DNA of 64,000 bases from Paraburkholderia caballeronis (GTDB taxonomy: Bacteria; Pseudomonadota; Gammaproteobacteria; Burkholderiales; Burkholderiaceae): contig NZ_FNSR01000001.1 of the NCBI RefSeq assembly GCF_900104845.1, positions 2,976,001 to 3,040,000 on the forward strand, written 5' to 3'. Below are positions 37,368 through 46,900 of the stretch, piece after piece. Positions within the stretch are counted from its first letter, which is position 1; each line of letters begins with the position of its first letter. Below the pieces are notes generated by a model. That model had not been told where the DNA came from. It worked only from the letters and a program-made list of their open reading frames with translations, and did not search any database. Made by a program: the position numbers and the translations under genes.

Positions 37368-38831
37368 TCAGGACGACGAAGACGTCTTGCGCGGCATCCC
37401 GAACCCGCCGAGCAGCGCGGCGAGCGGCTGCTTCGACTGCGGCTTCTGCGGCGCGGACGCCGGTTTCTCGTCCGCCTCTTTCGCGGCCGGCGACGGCTCG
37501 TAAGGCTTCAGGAAGAAGTCGTCGACCGGCGGCGTCTGCCGGTGGTGCGGCCGGTCGAACGACGGCGAGCGCCGATGGCCGCGCTCGCCGCGCGCCTCGT
37601 GGCTGTCGCGCTCGCGACGGCCGCCGCCGCTCGTGCTGCGGCTTTCGTGATGATGCGCGACCGGCACGTCGACGGTCAGGCGCTGCACGTCGAGCGGCCG
37701 CTTGATCAGCTTTTCGATGTCCGCGAGCTGCTTCTTCTCGTTCGGGCTGCACAGCGACAGCGCGTCGCCGGACGCGCCCGCGCGGCCGGTGCGGCCGATC
37801 CGGTGCACGTAGTCCTCGGCGTTGAACGGCAGATCGAAATTGATGACAGCCGGCAGTTCCACGATGTCGAGGCCGCGCGCGGCGACGTCGGTCGCGACGA
37901 GCGCCTCGATCTCGCCGCGCTTGAACGCGTCGAGCGCCTGCATCCGCTCGCCCTGGGTGCGGTCGCCGTGGATCGCGGTCGCGACGACGCCGCTCTTCTC
38001 CAGTTGCCGCGCGAGCCGGCTCGCGCCGATCTTGCTGTTGCAGAACACGATCACCTGCTTGAGCCCGCGGTCGCGGATCAGTTGCACGACCGCGCCGGTC
38101 TTGTCGCCTTCCGCGACTTCGTAGACGACCTGGGTGACGTTCGTCGCGGTCGAGTTGCTGCGCGCGACCTCGATCGTCAGCGGATTGCGCAGGTAGGTCG
38201 ACGCGAGCTTCTTGATTTCCGGCGAGAACGTCGCGGAGAACAGCAGCGTCTGACGCTCCTTCGGCAGCAGGTTCAGGATCCGCTGCAGGTCCGGCAGGAA
38301 GCCCATGTCGAGCATCCGGTCGGCCTCGTCGAGCACCAGCATCTGCACCTGGCCGAGATTCGCGGTCTTCTGCTGCACGTGGTCGAGCAGGCGGCCCGGC
38401 GTCGCGATCAGGATCTCGACGCCGCGCCGCAGTTCCGCCGACTGCGGATTCATGTCGACGCCGCCGAACACCACCGTGCTGCGCAGCGGCGTGTGCTGCG
38501 CGTACAGGCGCACGTTCGCGGCGACCTGGTCGGCGAGTTCGCGGGTCGGCGTGAGGATCAGCGCGCGCACCGGATGGCGCGCCGGCGACGCGCTCGTGCT
38601 CGCGGACGGCAGCAGCCGCTGGATGATCGGCAGCGAGAAGCTCGCGGTCTTGCCGGTGCCGGTCTGCGCGGCGCCCATCACGTCGCGGCCGGTGAGCACG
38701 ACCGGAATCGCCTGCGCCTGAATCGGCGTCGGCGTCGTGTAGCCCTGTTCCCGGATCGCCTTCAGGATGTCGGGGGCAAGGCCAAACTGATCGAAGGTCG
38801 CAGTGCTGGGCGTGACGGCTGTGTCGGACAT
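37368..38831 (-). CDS. rhlE: DEAD-box ATP-dependent RNA helicase (RhlE-like)
   Basis: 487-residue RNA helicase. All signature motifs are seen: the F/Q motif FDQFGLAPDIL, motif I AQTGTGKT, Ia PTRELADQV, motif II DEAD, motif III SAT and motif VI HRIGRTGRAG. After the core, about residue 375, a low-complexity tail rich in Ser, Arg, His and Pro (ESRSTSGGGRRERDSHE) ends in a conserved-looking ALLGGFGMPRKTSSSS. Such tails set RNA specificity in RhlE proteins. The start at 38831 is chosen over one 51 bases upstream. The upstream -10 box suggests a leader of about 230 bases. RhlE is favoured over DbpA because the DbpA rRNA-binding domain is absent. Confidence 0.9.
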   Translation of the reverse strand: MSDTAVTPSTATFDQFGLAPDILKAIREQGYTTPTPIQAQAIPVVLTGRDVMGAAQTGTGKTASFSLPIIQRLLPSASTSASPARHPVRALILTPTRELADQVAANVRLYAQHTPLRSTVVFGGVDMNPQSAELRRGVEILIATPGRLLDHVQQKTANLGQVQMLVLDEADRMLDMGFLPDLQRILNLLPKERQTLLFSATFSPEIKKLASTYLRNPLTIEVARSNSTATNVTQVVYEVAEGDKTGAVVQLIRDRGLKQVIVFCNSKIGASRLARQLEKSGVVATAIHGDRTQGERMQALDAFKRGEIEALVATDVAARGLDIVELPAVINFDLPFNAEDYVHRIGRTGRAGASGDALSLCSPNEKKQLADIEKLIKRPLDVQRLTVDVPVAHHHESRSTSGGGRRERDSHEARGERGHRRSPSFDRPHHRQTPPVDDFFLKPYEPSPAAKEADEKPASAPQKPQSKQPLAALLGGFGMPRKTSSSS

Positions 38832-39213
38832 GGTGGCTTCGCTATAAAGGCGCGCTTGCGCGGCGGCGCTGACGCGCCGCATGGCGGCCCGATCGGGGAC
38901 TGCCCGTCAGGTCGCAGATGCAGTAACGCCGGAGGAACGACGCCGGCGTACGGACGGGGCGTCGGGATTGCCGATCGGCGGCAGGATCGCGCGGATGCGC
39001 CGCCCCGGGCATTCGGCGCCGCGCGGCCGCACTGGAAAGGCAGGCCGGCGCCGAGCCGCCGAAAGCGCAGCATTGTAGCACCTTGGCACAAATACCCATG
39101 GACAGCGCGCCGGCCTGTCTCTTCCGCGCCGCGCGGCCGCCCCGGCGGTATCGGCGCGGGTCTCGCCACGAGTCTCGCCCCGATTCGCGCCGGGGTTGCC
39201 CTCACCACCCCCG
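38832..39213 (-). promoter_or_regulatory. Helicase gene upstream region with -10 element
   Basis: This 382-base gap lies between the aldehyde dehydrogenase stop and the helicase start. A TACAAT at 39072-39077 on the minus strand is the only good -10 candidate, implying an untranslated leader of about 230 bases that is very GC-rich and can fold. No gene is seen in it. Confidence 0.45.
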
Positions 39214-40650
39214 TCACCACGTCTCGCGTACGACCATCAGGCGCGGCTCCGTCATGTCCTCGATCGCATAGCGCACGCCCTCGCGCCCGAGTCCCGAATC
39301 CTTCACGCCGCCGTACGGCATGTTGTCCACGCGGAACGACGGCACGTCGTTGATCACGACGCCGCCGACCACCAGTTCGTCCCACGCGCGATGCGCGTGC
39401 GCGAGCGAATCGGTGAACACGCCGGCCTGCAGGCCGAAGTCGCTGTCGTTGACGGTCGCGAGCGCGGCGCCGAAGTCGTCGAAGCGTTCGAGGATCGCGA
39501 CCGGCCCGAACGCCTCGCGGCGATACAGGTCGGTATCGCGGCCGACGTTCTCCAGCAGCGTCGCCTCGAACATCGCGCGCTCGACGTGGCCGCCCGCTAC
39601 GATCTTCGCGCCCGCCTTCACCGCCGCGTCCATCCAGCCGGCGAGCCGGCGCGCCTCCGCTTCGGAGATCATCGGGCCGACGAAGGTCTTTTCGTCCTTC
39701 GGGTCGCCCATCTTCAGCGACTTCGTTTTCGCGACGAACTTTTCGCGCAGCGCGTCGTACAGCGACGCGTGCACGAGCACCCGCTGCACGCCGATGCAGC
39801 TCTGCCCGGACTGGTAAAACGCGCCGAACGCGAGCCGGTCCACCACGTAGTCGAGCCTGTCGCGCTGGTCCGCGTCGACGATCGCGGCCGCGTTGCCGCC
39901 GAGTTCGAGGATCACCTTCTTCTTGCCGGCCTTCTTCTTCAGGTCCCAGCCGACCGCCGGCGAGCCGGTGAACGACAGCAGCCGGAACCGCTCGTCGGTC
40001 GTGAACAGGTCCGCGCCGTCGCGATGCGCGGGCAGCACCGAGAACGCGCCCTTCGGCAGATCGGTTTCCGCGAGCACTTCCGCGATGATGAGCGCGCCGA
40101 CCGGCGTGCGGCTCGCCGGCTTCAGCACGAACGGCACGCCGGCCGCGAGCGCGGGCGCGACCTTGTGCGCGGCGAGGTTCAGCGGGAAGTTGAACGGCGA
40201 GATGAACGAGCACGGGCCGATCGGCACGCGCTTCACGTAACCGCGATAACCCTTCGCGCGCGCGGAGATTTCGAGGTTCACGATCTCGCCGTCGATGCGC
40301 ACCGCCTCCTCGGCGGCGACCTTGAACGTGTCGATCAGCCTCGACACCTCGCCGCGCGAATCGTTGATCGGCTTGCCGGCCTCGATGCACAGCGCCATCG
40401 CCATTTCGTCGAAACGCTCGCGAAAACGCGCGACGCAGTGCTCGATCACCGCCTGGCGGCGAAACGGCGGGAACGCGCGCAGCGCAGGCTGTGCCGCGTC
40501 GGCGGCGGCGATCGCGCGGTCGATTGCCGGGGCGTCCGCGAGCGCGACGCGCGTCGCGACCTCGCCGGTGTATTTGTCGGTGACTTCGAGATCGGTGTTC
40601 GCGGCGACAGGCTCGTTCGCGAGGTAATACGGATACGTCGGCTTCAGCAT
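39214..40650 (-). CDS. NAD(P)-dependent aldehyde dehydrogenase
   Basis: 478-residue aldehyde dehydrogenase superfamily member that oxidises an aldehyde to the acid or thioester. Conserved residues are Asn154 in SPFNFPLN, Lys177 in KPAS, Glu249 in LELGGN and the nucleophile Cys285 in SGQSCIGVQR. The SFTGSPAVGWDLK segment and the GREGVRYAIEDMTEPRL ending resemble non-phosphorylating glyceraldehyde-3-phosphate or lactaldehyde dehydrogenase-like branches, but the substrate cannot be fixed. An AGGAGGA ribosome-binding site precedes the ATG at 40650. It is followed by the helicase gene 382 bases later and is probably expressed alone. Confidence 0.9.
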   Translation of the reverse strand: MLKPTYPYYLANEPVAANTDLEVTDKYTGEVATRVALADAPAIDRAIAAADAAQPALRAFPPFRRQAVIEHCVARFRERFDEMAMALCIEAGKPINDSRGEVSRLIDTFKVAAEEAVRIDGEIVNLEISARAKGYRGYVKRVPIGPCSFISPFNFPLNLAAHKVAPALAAGVPFVLKPASRTPVGALIIAEVLAETDLPKGAFSVLPAHRDGADLFTTDERFRLLSFTGSPAVGWDLKKKAGKKKVILELGGNAAAIVDADQRDRLDYVVDRLAFGAFYQSGQSCIGVQRVLVHASLYDALREKFVAKTKSLKMGDPKDEKTFVGPMISEAEARRLAGWMDAAVKAGAKIVAGGHVERAMFEATLLENVGRDTDLYRREAFGPVAILERFDDFGAALATVNDSDFGLQAGVFTDSLAHAHRAWDELVVGGVVINDVPSFRVDNMPYGGVKDSGLGREGVRYAIEDMTEPRLMVVRETW

Positions 40651-40928
40651 CGCAGATCCTCCTGGAAGCGCGGCGCGGCGTCGGCGCGGTGTGGCGTCGC
40701 CGCTCGCGGGATGCCGTCCGGGGTAGCAACGCGCGAACCCGGCGCGGGTCGCGGCGGCGCTGTCGGAGAAACGTAAGCGGACCGGTGCCGCCCAGCCATG
40801 CGCGGCTTCGACGCAGGATGAGGCGGACGCTTCCCGGCCGGTGCCGACAGCGTACGCCGATGCGATGAACGGCGCGCGACAGCGCGCCGGCGCCTTGGGA
40901 GCAAAAGGGAGCGGTTGTGGACGCGCGT

Positions 40929-41318
40929 TCAGCGCATGATCGTCGCGCAGCCGGCGACGACCGGCTGCGCATTCTCGCCGGCCATCGCGTCGTACAGGTC
41001 CGCGCGCGGCCCTTTTGTCCACCACGTGTAGCGGTCCGCCTGATAGCGGACGCCGGATCCGGAAACCGTCGCGACGAGCAGCGGGTTGCGACCGCCCACC
41101 GGCACGAGCGCGAAACTCTGCCCGTTCGTCGCGTTCAGGTACGTGACGCGGAACGTCTTGCCGTTCGCGCACGTGTAGCGGTACGTGTGGCGCGACTGCA
41201 ACTGGATTTCGCGCATCACCGACGCGGCCGCGTGCGCGGGCGAAACCACGCCGGCCAGCGCACAGATCAACGCGGCGCTCAGCGCCGCGCGCGCCACCGC
41301 GAACCGTCTTTCGTTCAT
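40929..41318 (-). CDS. MliC-family C-type lysozyme inhibitor, exported
   Basis: 129-residue protein with a signal peptide (residues 1-30, ending SPAHA). The mature part has the MliC fold pattern: YTCANGKTFRVTYLN, the SGSGVRYQADRYTWWTKG block with the conserved Ser-Gly, and a closing Cys in VAGC that would pair with the first. MliC proteins bind the active site of C-type lysozymes and protect the wall. No lipobox is seen, so it is probably periplasmic (PliC-like) rather than membrane-anchored. It lies 43 bases downstream of a small lipoprotein gene on the same strand. Confidence 0.83.
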   Translation of the reverse strand: MNERRFAVARAALSAALICALAGVVSPAHAAASVMREIQLQSRHTYRYTCANGKTFRVTYLNATNGQSFALVPVGGRNPLLVATVSGSGVRYQADRYTWWTKGPRADLYDAMAGENAQPVVAGCATIMR

Positions 41319-41361
41319 TGCGTTCTCCCGCTGTTGCCGCATGCCGGACGCGGCGGGTGCG

Positions 41362-41565
41362 TCACGGATCGATCACGTCCGCGCATGCGTCGGTCGGCGC
41401 GGCCGCGACATGGCCGACGACCGGCACGATCTTCAGTCCCGCGGACGCGACCCGGCACGGCGCGGCCGCGAGACCGCAGCCGGACAGCGCCGCGCCGCAC
41501 AGCGCGACCACGAGCCACCGCGCGATCGACCGGCCGCGCGAGCGGGCATTCGGCGAGTTCGTCAT
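41362..41565 (-). CDS. Small lipoprotein (DUF6726-like)
   Basis: 67-residue lipoprotein. A lipobox LSGC puts the acylated cysteine at residue 30, after a hydrophobic stretch ARWLVVALCGAA. The mature 38 residues (GLAAAPCRVASAGLKIVP then VVGHVAAAPTDACADVIDP) include two further cysteines and are recalled as a short conserved Burkholderiales family of unknown role. A start 75 bases further upstream is rejected in favour of the ATG next to the signal sequence. It lies between purT and the MliC gene on one strand. Confidence 0.72.
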   Translation of the reverse strand: MTNSPNARSRGRSIARWLVVALCGAALSGCGLAAAPCRVASAGLKIVPVVGHVAAAPTDACADVIDP

Positions 41566-41667
41566 CGTGTCACCCCGGCGAAGGATTGGAAGCCGCCGGA
41601 ACCGCATCCGCCGGTCCCGGCCGCCGCCATTGCGTCGCATAACCGCTGCATGGCCGCCCGCCCCTCG

Positions 41668-42891
41668 TCATTTCGCCGCATCGCCCGCCACCGGACGCAC
41701 CGCCGACGCCGACTGGCGCGCGCGCTCGCGCGCCTCGTCCACGTTCGCGCCGGCCGCGAGCGCGACGCCCATCCGCCGCTTCACGAAGCTCTCCGGCTTG
41801 CCGAACAGCCGCAGGTCGGATTCCGGCACCGCGAGCGCCTGTGCGACGCCCTCGAACGCGATCCCGCGCGCGTCGACGCCGCCGTAGATCACCGCCGACG
41901 CGCCCGGCTTGCGCAGCGCCGTATCGACCGGCAGGCCGAGGATCGCGCGCGCATGCAGTTCGAACTCGGACAGACGCTGCGTGCACAGCGTGACGAGCCC
42001 GGTGTCGTGCGGACGCGGGCTCACTTCGGAGAACCACACGTCGTCGCCGCGCACGAACAGCTCGACGCCGAACAGGCCGCGCCCGCCGAGCGCCGCCGTC
42101 ACCTTGTGCGCGACGTCGCGCGCGCGCTCCAGCGCGAGCGCGCTCATCGGCTGCGGCTGCCACGATTCGACGTAGTCGCCGTCCACCTGGCGATGGCCGA
42201 TCGGGTCGCAGAACGAGGTCGCGACTTCGCCGGTCGCCGGGTCGATCGCGCGCACGGTCAGCTGCGTGATCTCGTAGTCGAAGTGGATGAACCCCTCGAC
42301 GATCACGCGGCCGCGATTCACGCGCCCGCCCGCCAGCGCATACTGCCACGCGGCCTCGACGTCGGTCTCGCTCTTCAGCACCGACTGCCCCTTGCCCGAC
42401 GACGACATCACCGGCTTCACGACGCACGGATAACCGACCTTCGCGATGCCCGCGCGCAGTTCGTCGAGCGAATCCGCGAACGCGTACGGCGACGTCGGCA
42501 GGCCGAGTTCCTCGGCCGCGAGACGGCGGATGCCTTCGCGGTTCATCGTCAGCTGCGCGGCGCGCGCGGTCGGGATCACTTCCGCGACGCCCTCGCTCTC
42601 GACGGCGGCCAGCGCATCGGTCGCGATCGCCTCGATCTCGGGCACGACGAGATGCGGACGCTCGGCGTCGATCAGCGCGCGCAGCGCGAGCGGGTCGGTC
42701 ATGTCGATCACGTGCGCGCGGTGCGCGACCTGCTGGCCAGGCGCGTTCTCGTAACGGTCGACCGCGATCACTTCGACGCCGAGCCGCTGCAGCGCGATGA
42801 TCACTTCCTTGCCGAGTTCGCCGGCGCCGAGCAGCATCACCCGGGTGGCCGACGGGGAAAGCGGCGTGCCGATGCGAGGGGCGGTCTGCAT
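41668..42891 (-). CDS. purT: Formate-dependent phosphoribosylglycinamide formyltransferase
   Basis: GAR transformylase 2, an ATP-grasp enzyme (407 residues) that formylates GAR with formate and ATP, a folate-free version of the third purine step. [20 protein letters not shown] is the N-terminal binding motif; [11 protein letters not shown] near residue 160 is the ATP-grasp loop; [15 protein letters not shown] near 283-297 has the metal-binding residues. A GGAGAC ribosome-binding site precedes the ATG at 42891. With purD in the same window it accounts for adjacent pathway steps, though the genes are not linked in an operon. Confidence 0.96.
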   Translation of the reverse strand: MQTAPRIGTPLSPSATRVMLLGAGELGKEVIIALQRLGVEVIAVDRYENAPGQQVAHRAHVIDMTDPLALRALIDAERPHLVVPEIEAIATDALAAVESEGVAEVIPTARAAQLTMNREGIRRLAAEELGLPTSPYAFADSLDELRAGIAKVGYPCVVKPVMSSSGKGQSVLKSETDVEAAWQYALAGGRVNRGRVIVEGFIHFDYEITQLTVRAIDPATGEVATSFCDPIGHRQVDGDYVESWQPQPMSALALERARDVAHKVTAALGGRGLFGVELFVRGDDVWFSEVSPRPHDTGLVTLCTQRLSEFELHARAILGLPVDTALRKPGASAVIYGGVDARGIAFEGVAQALAVPESDLRLFGKPESFVKRRMGVALAAGANVDEARERARQSASAVRPVAGDAAK

Positions 42892-43095
42892 GATGTCTCC
42901 AGAATGAAAAAGCTGCACGAAACGAAAGAGCGCCGATGTTAACACGCAGGTGCGCCGCATCGACGTGTGCGCGGGCCGCAGCACGCCTGCATTGCGCGAG
43001 CGCGTGCGGCGGCCGGTGCGCCGACGTTTTGGCTCGCGCGCGGCCCCACTACTGCGTTACCCTTACGCCTTCGCCGATTTACGAGGAACGATGCG

Positions 43096-43653
43096 ATGTC
43101 CGCTCGCACCCGCTTGCTCACCCCCGCGCGTTCGATCGCGTCGCGCGCCGCGTCCCGCCTCGCGCCGCTGGCCGCGCTCGTCACGCTGACCGCGCTGCTC
43201 GCCGCGTGCGCGCTGCCGGTCCACACGGACGGGTCCGCCGCGCCGGCCGATCCGTTCAACCCGGCCGCGACGCAACTGCTCGACAACACGCAATGGACGC
43301 TGACCGGCTGGCAGCACGCGGACGGCACGGCCCGCGCGGTGCCGTCCGGCGATGCCGGCGCGCAGCCGCTGACGCTCGACCTGTCCACCGCGACCGGCCA
43401 GCGTCACGCGAGCGGCTTTTCCGGCTGCAACCGGTTCATGGGCAGCTATACGCTGAAGGATGGCCTGCTGTCGTTCGGCATGCTCGCCGGCACCCGGATG
43501 GCGTGCGTCGGGCCGGGCGGCGACATCGAGCCCGCGTTCCTCGACGCGCTCGCGCACATCGCACGCAGCGGCGTGCAGTGGCGCGAGCCGCGCGAACTGC
43601 AACTGGTGCTCGAAAACGGCGACCGCCTGACGTTCACGCAGCGCAAGCCGTGA
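43096..43653 (+). CDS. META-domain (HslJ-like) lipoprotein
   Basis: 185-residue protein with a long basic N-region, hydrophobic core and lipobox LAAC (acylated Cys38). The mature part is a META/DUF306 domain: LLDNTQWTLTGWQ, SGFSGCNRFMGSYTLKDGLLSF and AGTRMAC, with the paired cysteines typical of HslJ (heat-shock and novobiocin-resistance linked in E. coli). The ATG at 43096 is chosen as it directly precedes the signal sequence. It is divergent from purT and followed at once by a strong terminator. Confidence 0.86.
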   Translation: MSARTRLLTPARSIASRAASRLAPLAALVTLTALLAACALPVHTDGSAAPADPFNPAATQLLDNTQWTLTGWQHADGTARAVPSGDAGAQPLTLDLSTATGQRHASGFSGCNRFMGSYTLKDGLLSFGMLAGTRMACVGPGGDIEPAFLDALAHIARSGVQWREPRELQLVLENGDRLTFTQRKP

Positions 43654-43667
43654 GTGTCCTGCTGTCG

Positions 43668-43704
43668 GGCAGCCGCGTCGAGACCCGGCGCGGCTGCCTT
43701 TTTT
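43668..43704 (+). terminator. Rho-independent terminator of the META-domain gene
   Basis: Perfect 10-bp arms 43668-43677 and 43689-43698 with an 11-base loop, followed by six T residues, 15 bases after the stop codon. Confidence 0.92.
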
Positions 43705-43788
43705 GTTACGCCCGTTGTTACGCCCATTGTTATCCGCGTGGTTGACCACGCGATTGACCGCGTTGTTACCTGTGTCGTTGCCCGCGCG
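43705..43788. repeat. Degenerate 12-bp repeat array after the terminator
   Basis: Seven successive 12-base units follow the terminator without a break: the first two differ by one base (gttacgcccgtt, gttacgcccatt) and the others keep a gtt(a/g)-type opening with drift. The array is noncoding and lies 130 bases before ftsK. Confidence 0.75.
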
Positions 43789-43874
43789 CGATGCGTCGGC
43801 GCGCAGCGACGGCGGCGCGCCGGTTTCGGCGGCCGGCTCCCGGGGCCGACCTTCGGAGGCCGCGCGTCACCGGT

Positions 43875-43880
43875 TACACT
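43875..43880 (+). promoter_or_regulatory. Possible -10 element for ftsK
   Basis: TACACT 39 bases before the ftsK ATG; no clear -35 box. Confidence 0.4.
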
Positions 43881-43918
43881 CGGCGGGTCGCAAACCCTTT
43901 TGATCCTTGATTTCCGGC

Positions 43919-46900
43919 ATGCACACGGTAGTTCTCGGCTGGTTCGGCGCATCGGCCGTCTGGTTCCTCCCTCTCGTCTGGCGACTCGTCAGGTCCGTGC
44001 TGCCCGGCGGCGCGGGGCTGCGCGGGCCGGGCACGATCCGGTTATGGCTCGGCTTCGTCGGCGTGCTCGTCGCGAGCTGCGCGCTGGAGGCGGCGCTGAT
44101 CGACATCGCCGGCGTCAACGCGTTCGGGCATCTCGTCGCGGGCGGGCTGGCGAAGCTCGCGGGACACATCGCCGCGCCGGTGGCGATGGCGGTGCTGTTC
44201 GTCGCCGCGCTGCCGTGGCTGCTCGACTTCCGCTGGCGCGGTGTGCTGGCCTGGGCCGACCTGTCGCTCGGGCTGGGGCTCGGCATCGGCCCGGGACGCG
44301 GCGACGACGACACGCCGCGCGAAGAGCGCCGCAGCCGGCGCGCGCAGGCGGCCGAGACGCCGCTGCCGCAGACGACGCTATCCGCGACGAACGGCGCGCA
44401 GCCGCGCCGCGGCGAACGCTGGACGCGGCCGACCGTGTGGCGGCCGCCGGCGACGACGACGGTGCAGCGTGGGACGGCGGCGGGTGGCGGTTCGGCGGCG
44501 GGCGCGATGGCCGCCGCAGGGACGGCGCAAGGCGCGACGCCTGCGGGCGGGTTCGCCGCCGGTCCCGCTGTATCGCGGGCCGAACCGAAGTTCAGCGGTT
44601 CGTCGGTGGCGGGTCGTGCGGGTGAATCGGCTTTGTCGATGCCGTCGCGGACGGCCGAGCCTGGCGGGGCGATGCCGCTACGCTCGTCTCGCATGGCTGA
44701 ACCGGCAGGCGCCGGGATGGCCGCGCCTGCGCGCGCGTCCGAACCCGTTATGTCACCGCCGGCGGCAATGCCAAAGCCGCCTGCACCCTCCGACGCGTCC
44801 GGCGAATGGACACGCACCGAACCCGTTGCGCCGGCGGAGTGGCTTCGCAATACGCCTTCGGGATCGCGTTCGTCTGCGACGTCACAAGGCAGCGGCGCCG
44901 CCGCAGCCGATGCGCGCGCGCGCTCCACGACTTCCGCCGCGCGGCGCATGCCGGCCGGCATCGACAACGCCGAGTCATGGCGCACGGCCACCTCCGCTCG
45001 CAACGTGCCGCCCGTCCCCGCCGCCGGCGTCGTGCGGCCGCCGCTGCATGCGTCGTCGTCGGCGGTCGCGGCGGCGGCCGTCGTCGCCCAGCACGGTTTT
45101 GCGACGCCTTCCGGATCGGCCGGCCACGCGCAGCCGTTCGGCGCGACGGCGCGCGGTCGCGGCGGTCCGCCGCCGGTAGCCGGCAGCACCGCGGCGCGCG
45201 CCGCCGCCGCCGCGCCGGCAGCGCGGACGGTCAAACCGCCTCGGCCGTATGTCTGGACGCCGCGTAGTCCGCAAGCGCCGGCGCATGCGCAATCGTCGAG
45301 CGCCTCGCCAGTGGCTGCGGGCAGCAGCAGCGCGCCGGCGTTTTCCCGGCCGGCGGCGGCGTCGAACGACGAGCCGCCACGGACGCCTACGTCGGAAAAC
45401 GTCGCCGCGACGCTGCGCGCGATCGAGGAGAACGCCGCGCGGTGGACGGCACTCGCCGGCGCAAATCCCGCGCGGCGTGCCGGGATGGGCAATGCGGAGC
45501 CGCCGCTGGAGAACGGCGCGGTCGATGGGGCTTCTTCTTCCTACGCGATCGGCGCGGACTCCGTCGCGGTCAATGACGGTCCTCCCGATGTTGTGAGCGC
45601 GGTTTCGTCGGTCGCGCCGGATGCGGCCTCCGATGGATCGGCCGCCTTGGCTGAAACTCCCCCTGCCCTGCCGGAAGCGCCGCTCACTCCGAAGCCGGCC
45701 GCCCCCATTCAGCCCGTGCGTGACAACGACGGTACAACCGGGCGTGCCAGTGCGAGCGATGGATGGCCCGCTGCCGAAAACGGCCTCGCGCCGTGGGTCC
45801 TGCTCGATGACAATGAGCCCGCCGGAACGCCATCGGCTGCGTTCGATGTCGAACCAGTTGCTTCCGTCGAAACGACACGTTCGGCCGAACCTTTGGATGC
45901 GGTCGCGCCTGACGATGCGTTGCCGTTCACGGACGCGTTGCCGTCGGCGGCCTTGGCATGGCAGCCCGACGTCGTGCAACTTTCGCAAGCCGGTGAGTCG
46001 TCGTTGCCTGACGACACCACGCGACACCCGATCGATCTCGCATCGGACGAGCCGCTCACGCCTGCGCATGATGAATCCGATGCGGCCGACCGGCCTTCGG
46101 CATCGGCCGTGTCAGTTGCCGCTTCCGCTCTCGCCGCAGACGCAATCGTTTCGCCCGCGATGGCCGCAGATCTTCCGGACACGCCCGCGAATCTGTCTAC
46201 AGCGGAAATAGTCGCCGTTCCTCACGCGGATTCATCGGCGGCAGCGGGGGCCGCTGCACCGGCAGTCGCGACGACGACAGATACGGAGCTGCCGTCTGTG
46301 GCAGCCGCTGTGCTCGCAGCTGTCCCGGCGACGGGGGCCGCTCCAGTCGCAGCCATGGCGGCATCACCGCTGCCAGGGGAAGCGACACCGCTCGTAACGC
46401 CCTCTGCGGCAATCGATACGCTTCGATCCGCTACCGCAGATTCAGGAATCAGCACCGACGCACGCGTTGAGGAAACGTCCGCGCAAACAACCGCCTCGCC
46501 TACGGACAACGCGCATTCGTTTGATCCTGCGCCGCCCGCACCGCAGGAAGCCGCGCGAGCCGAGCCTCCGGTAACGCTCGCCCCGCACGACACGGCAACC
46601 GGCACGCCGACGGTCGCAGCATCAACGTCGCCGGCACAACCGGACGCGACCGATCCGACGCCGTCGCCGGAATCGCTCGCGCATTCGTCATCGCCTTCCA
46701 CGCCGCGAGCAGAAGCGCCTGGATCGGCAGCGACGACGCCTGCCGCAAGCGCATCGCAGCGACCCATCCTGGCCGCACCTTCGGCAACGCCGCTGCTGAC
46801 GCTCGCGTCAATGCCTGTGTCGCCGCCATCCGTCGCCGCGTCGTTGCCGGCTCATCCGGAACCTGCGACCGCTGCCGCAGCCCTGCCCCCATCCTTGCCG

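Noticed and set aside
42936..43745. Plus-strand alternative frame over the META-domain gene
   Set aside because: The lipobox and META motifs are in the other frame; this one is Arg-rich shadow.
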